62,315 nucleotides of DNA from Peptococcaceae bacterium (GCA_009778595.1 WRJI01000004.1:1-62315), one strand, 5' to 3'. Shown: positions 7,690 through 17,292, counted from the first letter of the stretch. A program made the numbers and translations. Notes: generated by a model not told the origin, from the letters alone.

Positions 7690-9125
7690 ATGAATGCTGT
7701 GAAAAGGGCCATAGCCAGTGTCATCAGAAAACCGGGGAAAACCGCGATTTTATTGGTTATTATCTTTATCCTGGGCAACATCATTGCCGGGGCCGTCTCT
7801 GTCCGACACGCTGTGGACAACGCCGAAGTGGCCTTGCGTGCTAAGATGAGTCCGGTAGCTGCTATCAGCTATGACGAGGAGAAAATAACTGACCTATCTA
7901 CCCAAGACCCGTTGTTCAGACCTGATCCGCTTTCGATTGAGATCATTGAGAAAATCGGCGCCTTGTCCTTTGTCAAATCTTATGATTATTCCACGTGGCT
8001 GTCTCTAAACGCGCCGTCTTTACAAAGATATCCCGCCACAGGGGATCAAGCCTCAGGAGCTTATTTTACCTTTATAGGTATTAACAATCCGGAGATCATT
8101 GACATACAAGAAGGAATGATTCGCCTTGTGGCGGGACGTGTTTTCGACGAACAGGAAATTAGGAATCTAACATATGTGGCTCTGATTTCACGGGAAGTCG
8201 CCAATATCAATAACTTAGCTGTGGTTCCACAATGACTTTTGAAAATACGGTGTATGATCTCATCGGGAATCTTGTACCGGCACAAGTGTACGATTTCGAA
8301 ATTATCGGTATTTTTGAACCTGTGAAACAGCCGGGAAAGGCAGACCGGAGTCCCGATGACTGGGAAAACAAAATGTATACCTCGAACAGGGTTTTAAATG
8401 AGGCGGTTGCTTTTCAAGTCGAAGAATCGTCAAAATTATTTCCGGAATTGTATCTTGACAGAACGGATTCATATGACACGATATACAACACAATCTATAT
8501 CCTGAATGACCCGTCGGAACTGGAACAATTCAAGAAAGAAGTCGCAGTCTTGGTTCCTGAAGGTTATATGATAAAAACCCGTGAAAACTTCGATCAGGTA
8601 GCCGTCCCCATAAAATCCCTCCAGAAAATCGCGACCCTTATCTTATACATTGCCGTGGGGGCAACGGTGCTCATCATGAGTTTGCTCATCACATTGTTTC
8701 TAAGAGATCGCAGGCGTGAAATGGGGATCTATCTCTCTTTAGGTGAGAGAAAGATCAGAATAGCCGGACAGATACTTCTGGAGGTGACGGTTGTCGCCCT
8801 CATCGCCATCACGCTGTCCTTGTTCTCCGGGAATATGCTCTCTAACAGCATGTCGGAGAAGATGCTTGCCGATCAGTTTGCGGCCGGGCAGAGCTACACG
8901 GCGGATTCGTATAATGAAGATTCAGGCCAATTGGACTTGGGAGCCAGAGGGTATCACAGCGCGATCAGCAATGAAGATATTGCGTCTTCGTATGCTGTCT
9001 TTCTTGATATGACAATTGTGTTGCTGTTTTATAGCGTTGGGTTGGGAACAGTCTGTATTTCTGTTCTGGTTCCTATGTTCTATGTCACACGCCTGAATCC
9101 CAAAAAAATATTGATGAAATATTGA
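7690..9125 (+). pseudogene. FtsX-like ABC permease, frameshifted
   Basis: This is a paralogue of the intact permease at 9184: both begin with a hydrophobic segment containing LGNIIAGAVS, have a large extracellular region, and end with three membrane segments around LITLFLRDRR. Here the frame breaks near 8224. Upstream the protein reads to NNLAV, and one missing G in GTGG-TTCC would continue as GSTMTFE, matching GSVITFE of the paralogue. As read it makes 181-residue and 297-residue pieces. The family (MacB/BceB-like permease) works with an ATPase such as that at 10587 to drive lipoprotein, peptide or antimicrobial handling. The start ATG has AAGGAAG upstream. A sequencing error in a G-run is a fair alternative to true decay. 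Confidence 0.85.
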
Positions 9126-9183
9126 TGTGTGAAGTCACGATTTCGGTAATTGCTGATCAGCAAGTCGTTTAAGGAGGGCGTGT

Positions 9184-10590
9184 ATGAATTTCGCAAAAAG
9201 AGCCATAGCCGGTATTGCAAGAAAGCAGGGGAAAACCCTGATTTTCTTGGTCATTATCTTTGTCTTGGGCAATATCATAGCCGGAGCCGTCTCGATCCGT
9301 CTAGCTGTGACAAACGCTCAACGGGTTCTAAGTTACAAGATGAGTCCTGTTGCCTCTTTGGGCTTCGATACTGAGAAATACTCTGCTTTGCTTGAAAAAA
9401 ACCCTGAGTTGGAAGCGGAAGCTGTCTCCTTAGAGACTCTCGGGGAAATAGGCGCTTCACCTTATGTAAAATATTTCGACTATTCTGCCCGGCTGGTGGT
9501 GAGCAGTTCCACATTGACAGGGGGGAGAGCGGATCCATTTTTTGAATCGTCAAATTTTTTCGAATTCATAGGAGTCAACAATCCGGAACTTGTTGACTTG
9601 AAAGAAGAGCTTATACAGCTTGTATCCGGGCGTGTTTTTACCGAACAGGAAACCAAGGATCTTGAATATGTCGCCTTGGTTCCACAGGAAATTGCCGAGA
9701 TGAACAATTTAACAATTGGATCCGTCATAACCTTTGAATGCGGTTTTAGCTATGATACAGGAAAGAGACGACCATATGATTTTGAAATCGTTGGTATTTA
9801 TAAAGCAAAGACAATGACTGAAGAGTTCAAAGACGGAATATATGCTCCTAATAAAGTTTTAAAAGAAATGAATGATCTTGCGAATAGGGAGGTTTTAAAA
9901 GATCCCAATATCTCGGAAGAGGATTATCAATCCATCGTAGAGACTTTCAGAATTTATTACACCACGCTGTTTATCTTGAATGATCCGATGGATCTGGAAG
10001 CGTTCAGGGAAGAGACGGCAGCGCTTGTTCCGGCATACTATACCGTGACGGTTGCCAGTAACAATCTTGAAAAATTGGAGGCTCCCCTGCAATCCATCCG
10101 GGAGGTCACAACTCTTGTGTTATATCTGGCTGTGGTAGCTGCAGTGCTTACCATGAGCCTGTTGATAACCTTGTTTTTAAGAGACCGAAGGCAGGAAGTC
10201 GGCATCTATCTTTCTTTGGGAGAGAGGAAATTCAAAGTGGCCGGGCAAATCCTTGTGGAGGTGGCGGTTGTTGCGCTGATTGCCATCACCCTCTCTTTGT
10301 TCACCGGCAACGCGTTATCCGGTGTCATATCGGAACAAATGCTTGCGGATCAGATGCTTGCCGACCAAGCCCATGAGAGTCAATACTCACCCGGCGATTA
10401 TGCGTACAGATATCAAGGGGCAACCAGTGCGGAGCAACTGGCAGAGGCTTACACCATCTCCTTGAACATGACGACTGTAGTGCTGTTTTACGCCATTGGC
10501 TTCGCGACGGTTTGTGTATCCGTCTTGCTTCCCATATTCTATATCACACGCCTCAATCCTAAAAAAATCCTGATGGGGGGAGAATTATGA
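9184..10590 (+). CDS. FtsX-like ABC transporter permease
   Basis: A 468-residue membrane protein. One N-terminal membrane segment (about residues 15-37) is followed by an extracellular domain of about 250 residues and three C-terminal membrane segments (about 290-320, 345-370 and 430-460). The MacB/FtsX layout and the loop LFLRDRRQEVGIYLSLGERK before the third segment are typical of this permease class. Proteins of this class usually do not form a simple pore but transmit ATPase motion to the outer face (mechanotransmission). AAGGAGG lies 8 bases before the ATG. Its stop overlaps the start of the ATPase gene, showing translational coupling. It arose by tandem duplication with the broken gene just upstream; a heterodimer would have been possible before that gene was damaged. 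Confidence 0.9.
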   Translation: MNFAKRAIAGIARKQGKTLIFLVIIFVLGNIIAGAVSIRLAVTNAQRVLSYKMSPVASLGFDTEKYSALLEKNPELEAEAVSLETLGEIGASPYVKYFDYSARLVVSSSTLTGGRADPFFESSNFFEFIGVNNPELVDLKEELIQLVSGRVFTEQETKDLEYVALVPQEIAEMNNLTIGSVITFECGFSYDTGKRRPYDFEIVGIYKAKTMTEEFKDGIYAPNKVLKEMNDLANREVLKDPNISEEDYQSIVETFRIYYTTLFILNDPMDLEAFREETAALVPAYYTVTVASNNLEKLEAPLQSIREVTTLVLYLAVVAAVLTMSLLITLFLRDRRQEVGIYLSLGERKFKVAGQILVEVAVVALIAITLSLFTGNALSGVISEQMLADQMLADQAHESQYSPGDYAYRYQGATSAEQLAEAYTISLNMTTVVLFYAIGFATVCVSVLLPIFYITRLNPKKILMGGEL

Positions 10591-11264
10591 GTTTGGTAAC
10601 AGTCAGTGAGGTCAACTATTTTTATGCTGACGGCGACTCCAGAAGATACATTCTGAAAGATATTTCCTGCGAATTCGAACGGGGCAAGCTCTATGCCATT
10701 CTGGGCGAATCCGGTTCCGGCAAGACGACATTCCTTTCGTTGCTTGCCGCTCTTGATAAACCAAAATCGGGCAAGGTTCTCTATGAGACACAAGATATAA
10801 GCAGCATTGGATTTGAGAAGTTCAGGAGAAATAAAATAGGCATTGTTTTTCAGGCTTACAATCTGATCCCGTATATGACGGCGGCGGAAAACATAAAAGT
10901 TGCTATGAGTATCACAGATAACAAGCTTCCGAAGGACATTAACGAAGTCGCTTATAATCTCCTTGACTATATCGGATTGGATAAAGCCAAAGCGGATCGA
11001 ACGGTTAACAAACTTTCCGGCGGCGAACAGCAAAGAGTAGCCATTGCCAGAGCCTTGGCCACCAATGTCGATGTGGTTCTGGCTGACGAGCCCACAGGGA
11101 ACCTTGATGAAGACATGGAAAATGAGATTATTGCCATTTTGCAGAAACTGGCCCATGAGCACAACAAATGCGTCATTGTCGTTACCCATTCCACACAAAT
11201 CGCTAATCAGGCGGATACAGTCTTCAAACTGCGGAAGGGGAAACTTGAGCCCTATGAACGATGA
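10587..11264 (+). CDS. ABC transporter ATP-binding protein (MacB/LolD type)
   Basis: A complete 225-residue nucleotide-binding subunit. Walker A is GESGSGKTT near residue 36, the Q-loop lies in VFQAYNLIPYMT, the signature is [15 protein letters not shown], Walker B is [12 protein letters not shown], and the H-loop is VTHS. Sequences with AYNLIPYMTA belong to the LolD/MacB/BceA group that pairs with FtsX-like permeases. It overlaps the preceding permease gene by four bases (ATGA) and the following PASTA gene by 11 bases, so all are translated together. It should energise the permease of 9184; with the 7690 permease broken, a homodimeric permease is the likely partner today. Confidence 0.95.
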   Translation: MSLVTVSEVNYFYADGDSRRYILKDISCEFERGKLYAILGESGSGKTTFLSLLAALDKPKSGKVLYETQDISSIGFEKFRRNKIGIVFQAYNLIPYMTAAENIKVAMSITDNKLPKDINEVAYNLLDYIGLDKAKADRTVNKLSGGEQQRVAIARALATNVDVVLADEPTGNLDEDMENEIIAILQKLAHEHNKCVIVVTHSTQIANQADTVFKLRKGKLEPYER

Positions 11265-12635
11265 CTTTCTCAGCCGGTTCACCCCAAAGAACTATGAGGG
11301 TACGACTTCTTCTTCAGGAGCATCAATAAGGCCCATTTCTTCCACAGAAACAGCACGTTTAACGCGTGCCGGAATAACCGCGCCCCAACACGACACAGAA
11401 ATTGACAGTGGATATAACAGACGCAAGCTGATCCGATACGGGATTATTGCCGGAACGGTAATCGTGGTTGCCGTTATTATCTATCTCATGGTCAGCCTGT
11501 CCAATCAAGTTACCGTCAAAAACTTCATTGGAACCTCCATCAACGACGCCAAGACTTGGGGTATAACCAACAAGATATCGATAGAGATTGAAACCGTCTT
11601 TAACACCCAATATGACACCGGCTGCATTATTACCCAGAGCAAAGAAGCCGGGAATAAGATTCGCAAAGGATCGGTTCTTGCCTTTCAGGTGAGCCAGGGT
11701 CCCGATCCTGACGAAAAGATAGACCTGCCTGATTTTGCTGCTATGGATATCACTCAGGTGTATGCCTGGAAAGAGCAGAACAAAGCCAACAGCGCCAATA
11801 TTATGCAGGAAAACAGCGACACCGTGGAAGCAGGCCGGTTTATCCGCAAAGAATTCAGCAATCCCTCCGTGACCGAAACCGACTATACCCGCAAAGACGG
11901 GATACTCATTTATATGTCCAAGGGCCAGTTTGAGAAGAACATCACTGTGCCTGATTTTGCCGAAAAGGCTAATGCGGTCTTCGACCGCAAGTATCCAGTA
12001 TTCAGGATTCAGGATTCAGAATGTGGATCTTCTTGTTTTTTATTGATGTTGTTGCAACCTAAGCGGCTAAAGCGGAAGTTGATAGTTGGGTGCAACAGAA
12101 CAAAATAGAAGCCGACTATACGGAGAAGTCATCGGACAAAATCCCCAAAGACTTAATTATTTCTCAGAGTGTAGAAGCAGGAAGTAAAGTGGCCCAGAAT
12201 ACCCAAATATCCTTTGTCATATCCACCGGCAAAGCGGTGATCGTACCTAACTTCAGTACAATGACCAAAGAAGAGGCAGCAGCTCAGACCGATTTGGCTG
12301 TCACGGTAAAACCTCAATACAGCAGCACGGTTGCTTACGGCAAACTGATATCCCAATCCGTACCGGCCGGGCGGCAGTTCACCGATGAACCCGCTAAGGT
12401 CACGGTGATCTACTCCGAAGGTCGCCCCTATATCGACGATCTGGTGGGAAAATCAGAGAAAGAATTGCCCGCCTACTTCTACGAGTTTACCGGTAAAGGC
12501 GCCAACATCACCTACAGTGTCACCTATGTAGATTCCGGGGAACCGAAGGGTCAGGTGGTCTGCGCATCCCTATACAACCAATACATGGAGATGAACACCC
12601 ATGTGGAGATACAGGTGAGCCGGGGGAATCTGTGA
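11254..12635 (+). pseudogene. Membrane PASTA-domain protein, split by an element insertion
   Basis: The start is ATG 11254 inside the ATPase gene. The N-terminal 65 residues are cytoplasmic and rich in Ser/Thr; a membrane segment follows near 68-90, then tandem PASTA-like domains outside the cell. PASTA domains bind uncrosslinked peptidoglycan or muropeptides and usually sit on PrkC-type kinases; this protein has no kinase domain. A 98-base element occupies 11973-12070 and forces a premature stop at 12108. Deleting those 98 bases joins EKA to KAEVDSWVQ in one frame to the stop at 12635, giving about 427 residues. The downstream half is open from 12090 but has no good start. The Thr-rich tail could be a target for the Ser/Thr kinase at 17.3-19.2 kb, which is speculation. 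Confidence 0.85.
11973..12070 (-). repeat. Dispersed TTAG element, copy 3 (n=4, 98 bp) inside the PASTA gene
   Basis: CTAA at 11969-11972 and CTAA at 12067-12070 bound the copy. It has four heptamers, the hairpin GCGGTC-TTC-GACCGC and the GTTGCAAC-type other end. It is the only copy that interrupts a recognisable gene, and exact removal restores the frame. Confidence 0.95.
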
Positions 12636-12783
12636 ACCTTGCAATGGGAAACCCGTATGGGATGATTCGAAGGAAACATGATCGTCATCGAGAAATCGTT
12701 TGCATAGATGTTGCTCAAAAAGAGATATTAAGGAGGAAGAAGCCTGCGCGGGCAACTGAGTAACATACGGGAAGTGAACGAAC

Positions 12784-13698
12784 GTGCGCAAAGTGATTAC
12801 CAATGATCTTAGCAAATGTGTTGGGTGCAATCGCTGCGTCCGGGTATGTCCCATTGATGAGGCTAATATTACAAGAGATCTTGACGGAAAAATCACCGTC
12901 GAGGTTGACAACAGCAAGTGTATTGCCTGTGGGGCTTGTTTGGTTGCATGCCGGCATGGTTCCAGGTACTATGAAGACGACACGGAACGGTTTTTTGCCG
13001 ATTTACGTAAGGGGATTCCTATAAGCGTGATTGCCGCCCCGGCAACCAAGGCCAATGTTGACGAATGGGGCCGAATGTTGACTTGGCTTAGGTCAGTAGG
13101 CGTTCAGAAGATTTATGACGTGTCGTTGGGCGCGGATATTTGCACGTGGGCCCATATCAGGTATATCCAACAGAATGGCCCCAAACCGATGATTACGCAA
13201 CCTTGTCCTGCAATTGTAAATTATATTCAAATGCATCGCCCCGAGCTGGTCAAATATTTGTCGCCTATACATTCGCCAATGTTATGCACGGCTTTGTTCA
13301 TGCGTCAATATGAAAAGGTGCAGACCAAAATCGCGGCGTTGTCTCCCTGTGTCGCCAAATCCTATGAGTTTGAATCCACGAAGATGATTGATTATAACGT
13401 CACCCTCAACACCTTATCAAAATATATCCAAGATCATCATATTGTCTTGTCCGGCAAACCAAGTGGGTTCGATAACTATGAATCTGGTCTTGGATCCTTA
13501 TATGCGATGCCGGGTGGTTTGAAGGAAAACGTCGAGCACTATCTGGGGAAATCTGTGCGCGTCGACAAAGCGGAAGGCCCCGGTATTTATCACGTTCTCG
13601 ATGAATATGCCGAACAGCCGTTGGCTAATCTTCCTGTTATATTTGATGTGCTGAACTGTCAGGAAGGGTGCAATATGGGAACAGGGTGTGTGAAGTGA
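12784..13698 (+). CDS. [FeFe]-hydrogenase-like protein, putative sensory type
   Basis: A 304-residue protein. The first 60 residues form a two-cluster ferredoxin domain (CVGCNRCVRVCP and CIACGACLVACR). The rest is a [FeFe]-hydrogenase catalytic domain with the H-cluster motifs in the reduced form of sensory hydrogenases: QPCPAIVNY, LSPCVAKSYEF and NCQEGCNMGTG. Such proteins are thought to sense H2 rather than to evolve it in bulk. The start GTG 12784 has GGGAAG about 10 bases upstream, and an in-frame stop lies nine bases before it. Related proteins often continue directly into Fe-S and signalling domains; here the frame ends at a GTGAA-rich simple repeat and the rest is the next gene. HydEFG maturases are not in the window. 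Confidence 0.85.
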   Translation: MRKVITNDLSKCVGCNRCVRVCPIDEANITRDLDGKITVEVDNSKCIACGACLVACRHGSRYYEDDTERFFADLRKGIPISVIAAPATKANVDEWGRMLTWLRSVGVQKIYDVSLGADICTWAHIRYIQQNGPKPMITQPCPAIVNYIQMHRPELVKYLSPIHSPMLCTALFMRQYEKVQTKIAALSPCVAKSYEFESTKMIDYNVTLNTLSKYIQDHHIVLSGKPSGFDNYESGLGSLYAMPGGLKENVEHYLGKSVRVDKAEGPGIYHVLDEYAEQPLANLPVIFDVLNCQEGCNMGTGCVK

Positions 13699-13715
13699 AG
13701 TGAAGTGATGTGAAG
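13684..13715 (+). repeat. Short GTGAA simple repeat at gene junction
   Basis: A run of GTGAA-type units, with one GTGAT, covers the 3' end of the hydrogenase gene and the bases after it. Slippage here could have separated a once-fused hydrogenase and signalling gene. Confidence 0.6.
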
Positions 13716-13747
13716 GATATCGACAAAGGGAGGGGAGCGTCAAGGCC

Positions 13748-14530
13748 ATGAATATCTTTGATATTAACACCAAAATGGATGCAATGCGTCAGGCGGCTTT
13801 GCAGGAAAAAAACCAGCAGTATCTTGATGAACTCTATGAAGGATTTGATAAGCGTCTGCAAGTGGGCAGCTTTGTCAGAAAGTACATTCCGACGCCTGTT
13901 CAGCCTCTTACTGTTTCAGATGAGGATATCAACAAGGCCTTTGCCGCTCTGGGTAAGTTTGACGAAAGCGATAAGAATTATGATTGTGGTGCATGTGGGT
14001 CAGATACCTGTCTCGAAATGGCAAAAGCCGTCGCCAAAGGGATCAATATTCCCACGAACTGTGTCGAGAAAGCCCATAAAGATATCAAAAAAGAACATCA
14101 GGAATCTATCAACGCCCAGATAACAAATTTGAATAATTTGATTATGATTCATGAGGATACCGCCAATATCAAGGAGATAACCCAAAGCATCATGTCAAGC
14201 TTGACGGAGATAACAGATGCCATTTCTTCTTATAATCGCATGATTGCGGATATTGAGAAGATTGCTATGCAGGTCAATATCATTGCGATTAACGCGTCCA
14301 TTGAATCGTCAAGGGCGGGAGAATATGGGAAGTCGTTTGGCGTGGTGGCTCAGGAGATCCGCAACCTGGCCCAAAGTTCCAGCGCATCCGCACAACAAAC
14401 GAAACAATCCTCAACGAAAGCCACAAACGCTGTCGAATCTTTGGACCGGCATATATCGCAAATCACCGAAAAGACCGGCACCTCATTCGATAGAATAGGG
14501 GATATTGTTGAGAAAATGAAGGGCTTATGA
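13748..14530 (+). CDS. Soluble Fe-S and methyl-accepting-type signalling protein
   Basis: A 260-residue cytoplasmic protein without membrane segments. Around residues 80-105 it carries a four-Cys cluster domain (CGACGSDTCLEMA, then a later Cys). The C-terminal 130 residues form the coiled-coil signalling hairpin of methyl-accepting chemotaxis proteins, with INASIESSRAGEYGKSFGVV and QEIRNLAQSS at the tip. This is the output region usually fused to sensory [FeFe] hydrogenases, so the two genes probably make one two-part H2 or redox sensor. GGGAGGGGAG at 13728-13737 is a strong ribosome binding site before the ATG, supporting separate translation. No CheA or CheW gene is nearby, so the signalling partner is unknown. 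Confidence 0.85.
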   Translation: MNIFDINTKMDAMRQAALQEKNQQYLDELYEGFDKRLQVGSFVRKYIPTPVQPLTVSDEDINKAFAALGKFDESDKNYDCGACGSDTCLEMAKAVAKGINIPTNCVEKAHKDIKKEHQESINAQITNLNNLIMIHEDTANIKEITQSIMSSLTEITDAISSYNRMIADIEKIAMQVNIIAINASIESSRAGEYGKSFGVVAQEIRNLAQSSSASAQQTKQSSTKATNAVESLDRHISQITEKTGTSFDRIGDIVEKMKGL

Positions 14531-14573
14531 TTCCATGTTGGCGAATGATCAATTATGTGAAGGAGTTACGCAT

Positions 14574-17168
14574 ATGGCTAAGGATAAGGAAAAGGAAAAA
14601 GATAATGGCGTAGCCAATGAAGCTATTGACGTTCAAATTGCCCACGCCTTGGCAGCCTTGGAGAAGTTCATGTTTAAGACTCAGGAGCAAGTTGACGATA
14701 TTGTTAAAGCTATGGCTATGGCCGGACTAAGCCGCCATATGGAACTGGCTCACGCGGCGATTCGGGAGACAGGGCGAGGGGTTTTCGAGGATAAGGTCAC
14801 GAAAAACATTTTCGCGACGGAGTACATCTACCACAGCATAAAATATGAAAAAACTGTCGGCGTCGTTGATAGCAATGATTATGAGGATTATGTCGATGTG
14901 GCGGAGCCTGTGGGGGTCATCGCCGCAGTGACACCGGTAACCAATCCGACTTCGACGACGATGTTTAAGGCGATTATTGCGTTAAAAACCCGGAACCCGA
15001 TTATCTTTGCTTTTCATCCGGGGGCTCAAGATTCCAGCAGCCAAGCGGCCCGGGTCATGCTGGAGGCGGCTTTGCAGGCGGGAGCGCCGGCGGATTGCAT
15101 TCAATGGGTGGAGGCCCCTTCTGTGGAGGCGACCCGGTATCTGATGAACCACAAAGATATCGCCCTGGTGTTGGCCACCGGCGGCAGCGGCATGGTGCGA
15201 GCGGCTTACAGCACCGGGAAACCGGCTCTGGGGGTGGGCCCGGGGAATGTGCCTTGCTATATTGAGCAGACGGCGGATGTGCCCCAGGCTTGTACGGATC
15301 TGATTCTTTCGAAGACTTTTGATAACGGGATGATTTGTGCTTCGGAGCAAGCTGTCATTGTCGATAGGGCTGTGGCCGAGGCCGTGGAAGAGTATTTACG
15401 GGATAATGCCTGTTATTTTCTGAGCCCGGAGGAGATTAGCAAGGTGGAGAAGATCGCGATTTCTCCTGATCTCGACGCCGTTAGCCCGGATATTGTTGGG
15501 AGGAGTGCCTATGAGATTGCCTTGCGTTCCGGGGTTGACGTGGCGGAAAACACGAAGATTCTGATTGCCCCTTTGGAGGGGGTCGGTCCGGAGTATCCTC
15601 TTTCCCGGGAGAAACTGAGTCCTATTCTGGCTTATTATGTGGCGGACAGCGCCGAGCAGGGGTTACGGCGCGCCGAAGAAATGGTTCAGTTCGGCGGGAT
15701 GGGCCATTCCGCAGTGATTCATTCCAAAAACGATGCGGTCATTGACGCTTTTTCCCGACGCATGAAAACAGGGCGTATCATTGTGAATTCCCCTTCTTCT
15801 CAAGGTGCCATCGGCGATATCTATAACACGAACATGCCGTCTCTGACCTTGGGATGCGGTTCCTACGGCCAGAATTCAACCACGTCCAATGTGACAGCGG
15901 TGAATCTGATCAACAAGAAGAAGGTAGCCCGGAGAAGGGTGAACATGCAGTGGTTTAAAATCCCGGAGAAGATCTTTTTCGAATATGATTCGGCGCAGTA
16001 TCTGTCCAAAATGCCTGATATTTCCCGGGCTTTCATCGTGACCGATGGTGTCATGGCGGATCTGGGGTATGTAAAGAAAATCCTCTACTATCTGCGCAAA
16101 CGGCGCGATTATGTTCATTCGGAGGTGTTTACCGATGTGGAGCCGGATCCGTCTATTGAGACGGTGATGCGGGGTGTGGCGGCCATGCAGATCTATAAAC
16201 CGGATGTGGTGATTGCTCTTGGAGGCGGGTCTGTGATCGATGCCGCAAAAGCTATGTGGCTATTCTATGAGAACCCGCAGTTGGATTTCGCGGCGCTGAC
16301 CCTGAAATTCATGGATATTCGTAAGAGGGTGTACAAGTATCCGTTCCTGGGAAAGAAGGCCAAAATGGTGGCGATCCCTACGACCAGCGGTACCGGTTCC
16401 GAGGTGACGTCTTTTGCGGTGATCACCGATCATCGCACCGGCACCAAATATCCTTTAGCTGATTATGAGTTAACCCCCGATGTGGCGATTATTGATCCTG
16501 AGTTCGTTATGTCGGTGCCGCCCCAAGTGACGGCAGATACAGGGATCGATGTGTTGACCCATGCGGTGGAAGCTTATGTTTCCGTTATGGCTTCGGATTA
16601 TACCGACGCCTTGGCAGTGAAAGCGATTCAGATGGTTTTCGAATACTTACCGGTGGTTTATGCGGACGGGAGTGACCGGCTGGCGCGGGAGAAAATGCAT
16701 AACGCGTCGACGATCGCCGGAATGGCTTTCACCAACGCGTTTCTGGGGCTGAATCATGCTATGGCCCACAAGCTGGGCGCGGAATATGGGTTGCCTCATG
16801 GGCGGGCCAACGGGATATTGTTGCCTCATGTGATCGCTTACAACGCGGAGAAACCGACCAAGTTTACGATCTTTCCCAAGTACAGCTCTTTCAGAGCTGA
16901 CGAGCGATACGCGGAAATCGCCCGAGGGTTGGGGCTGCCCGCCGCCAGCAGCGCGGAGGGGGTGGCCAGCCTTATCGCGGCTGTCCGCGCTTTGATGCAA
17001 CGGATTCAGATGCCTTCCTGTTTGGCGGATTGCGGAATTGAACGACACGGTTATACGGTAAAAATCCCGGCTCTTGCCGAGAAAGCTTTTGAGGATCAGA
17101 CCGTCACCAGCAACCCAAGGCTGCCGCTGATTAAAGAGATTGAGGAGATTTATCGGGAGGCGTATTAG
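14574..17168 (+). CDS. adhE: Bifunctional acetaldehyde-CoA/alcohol dehydrogenase
   Basis: AdhE reduces acetyl-CoA to acetaldehyde and then ethanol with NADH, the main ethanol route of anaerobic fermenters; it forms helical spirosomes. The N-terminal half is a CoA-acylating aldehyde dehydrogenase with its catalytic Cys in DNGMICASEQ. The C-terminal half is an iron-dependent alcohol dehydrogenase with GGGSVIDAAKAM, TSGTGSEVTSFA and the metal-binding histidines around NHAMAHKLGAEYGLPHGRAN. The 864-residue length is normal. The frame opens at 14535, but GAAGGAG just before 14574 fixes the start there. The stop TAG (17166-17168) lies inside the terminal TTAG of an element copy. Position just after the H2-sensor pair suggests its expression follows H2 or redox state. 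Confidence 0.95.
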   Translation: MAKDKEKEKDNGVANEAIDVQIAHALAALEKFMFKTQEQVDDIVKAMAMAGLSRHMELAHAAIRETGRGVFEDKVTKNIFATEYIYHSIKYEKTVGVVDSNDYEDYVDVAEPVGVIAAVTPVTNPTSTTMFKAIIALKTRNPIIFAFHPGAQDSSSQAARVMLEAALQAGAPADCIQWVEAPSVEATRYLMNHKDIALVLATGGSGMVRAAYSTGKPALGVGPGNVPCYIEQTADVPQACTDLILSKTFDNGMICASEQAVIVDRAVAEAVEEYLRDNACYFLSPEEISKVEKIAISPDLDAVSPDIVGRSAYEIALRSGVDVAENTKILIAPLEGVGPEYPLSREKLSPILAYYVADSAEQGLRRAEEMVQFGGMGHSAVIHSKNDAVIDAFSRRMKTGRIIVNSPSSQGAIGDIYNTNMPSLTLGCGSYGQNSTTSNVTAVNLINKKKVARRRVNMQWFKIPEKIFFEYDSAQYLSKMPDISRAFIVTDGVMADLGYVKKILYYLRKRRDYVHSEVFTDVEPDPSIETVMRGVAAMQIYKPDVVIALGGGSVIDAAKAMWLFYENPQLDFAALTLKFMDIRKRVYKYPFLGKKAKMVAIPTTSGTGSEVTSFAVITDHRTGTKYPLADYELTPDVAIIDPEFVMSVPPQVTADTGIDVLTHAVEAYVSVMASDYTDALAVKAIQMVFEYLPVVYADGSDRLAREKMHNASTIAGMAFTNAFLGLNHAMAHKLGAEYGLPHGRANGILLPHVIAYNAEKPTKFTIFPKYSSFRADERYAEIARGLGLPAASSAEGVASLIAAVRALMQRIQMPSCLADCGIERHGYTVKIPALAEKAFEDQTVTSNPRLPLIKEIEEIYREAY

Positions 17169-17271
17169 TCGCTTATAGACGAAGCGTCAATAAAAAACAA
17201 GAAAATCCACATTCTGAATCCTGAATCCTGAATCCTGAATACTGGATACTTGCGGTCGAAGACCGCATTAG
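17169..17271 (+). repeat. Dispersed TTAG element, copy 4 (n=5, 103 bp)
   Basis: The flanking TTAG at 17165-17168 contains the adhE stop codon; the terminal TTAG is at 17268-17271. Five heptamers are present, and two bases are missing in the left hairpin, which explains 103 rather than 105 bases. Confidence 0.9.
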
Positions 17272-17292
17272 TGATTTGGACTGGACGGAGTA

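Noticed and set aside
8215-8235. Programmed frameshift in the permease
   Set aside because: No slippery heptamer; the paralogue is uninterrupted, so an indel is simpler.
15000-15350. Minus-strand frame in adhE
   Set aside because: Shadow of the coding strand; basic nonsense composition, no start signal.
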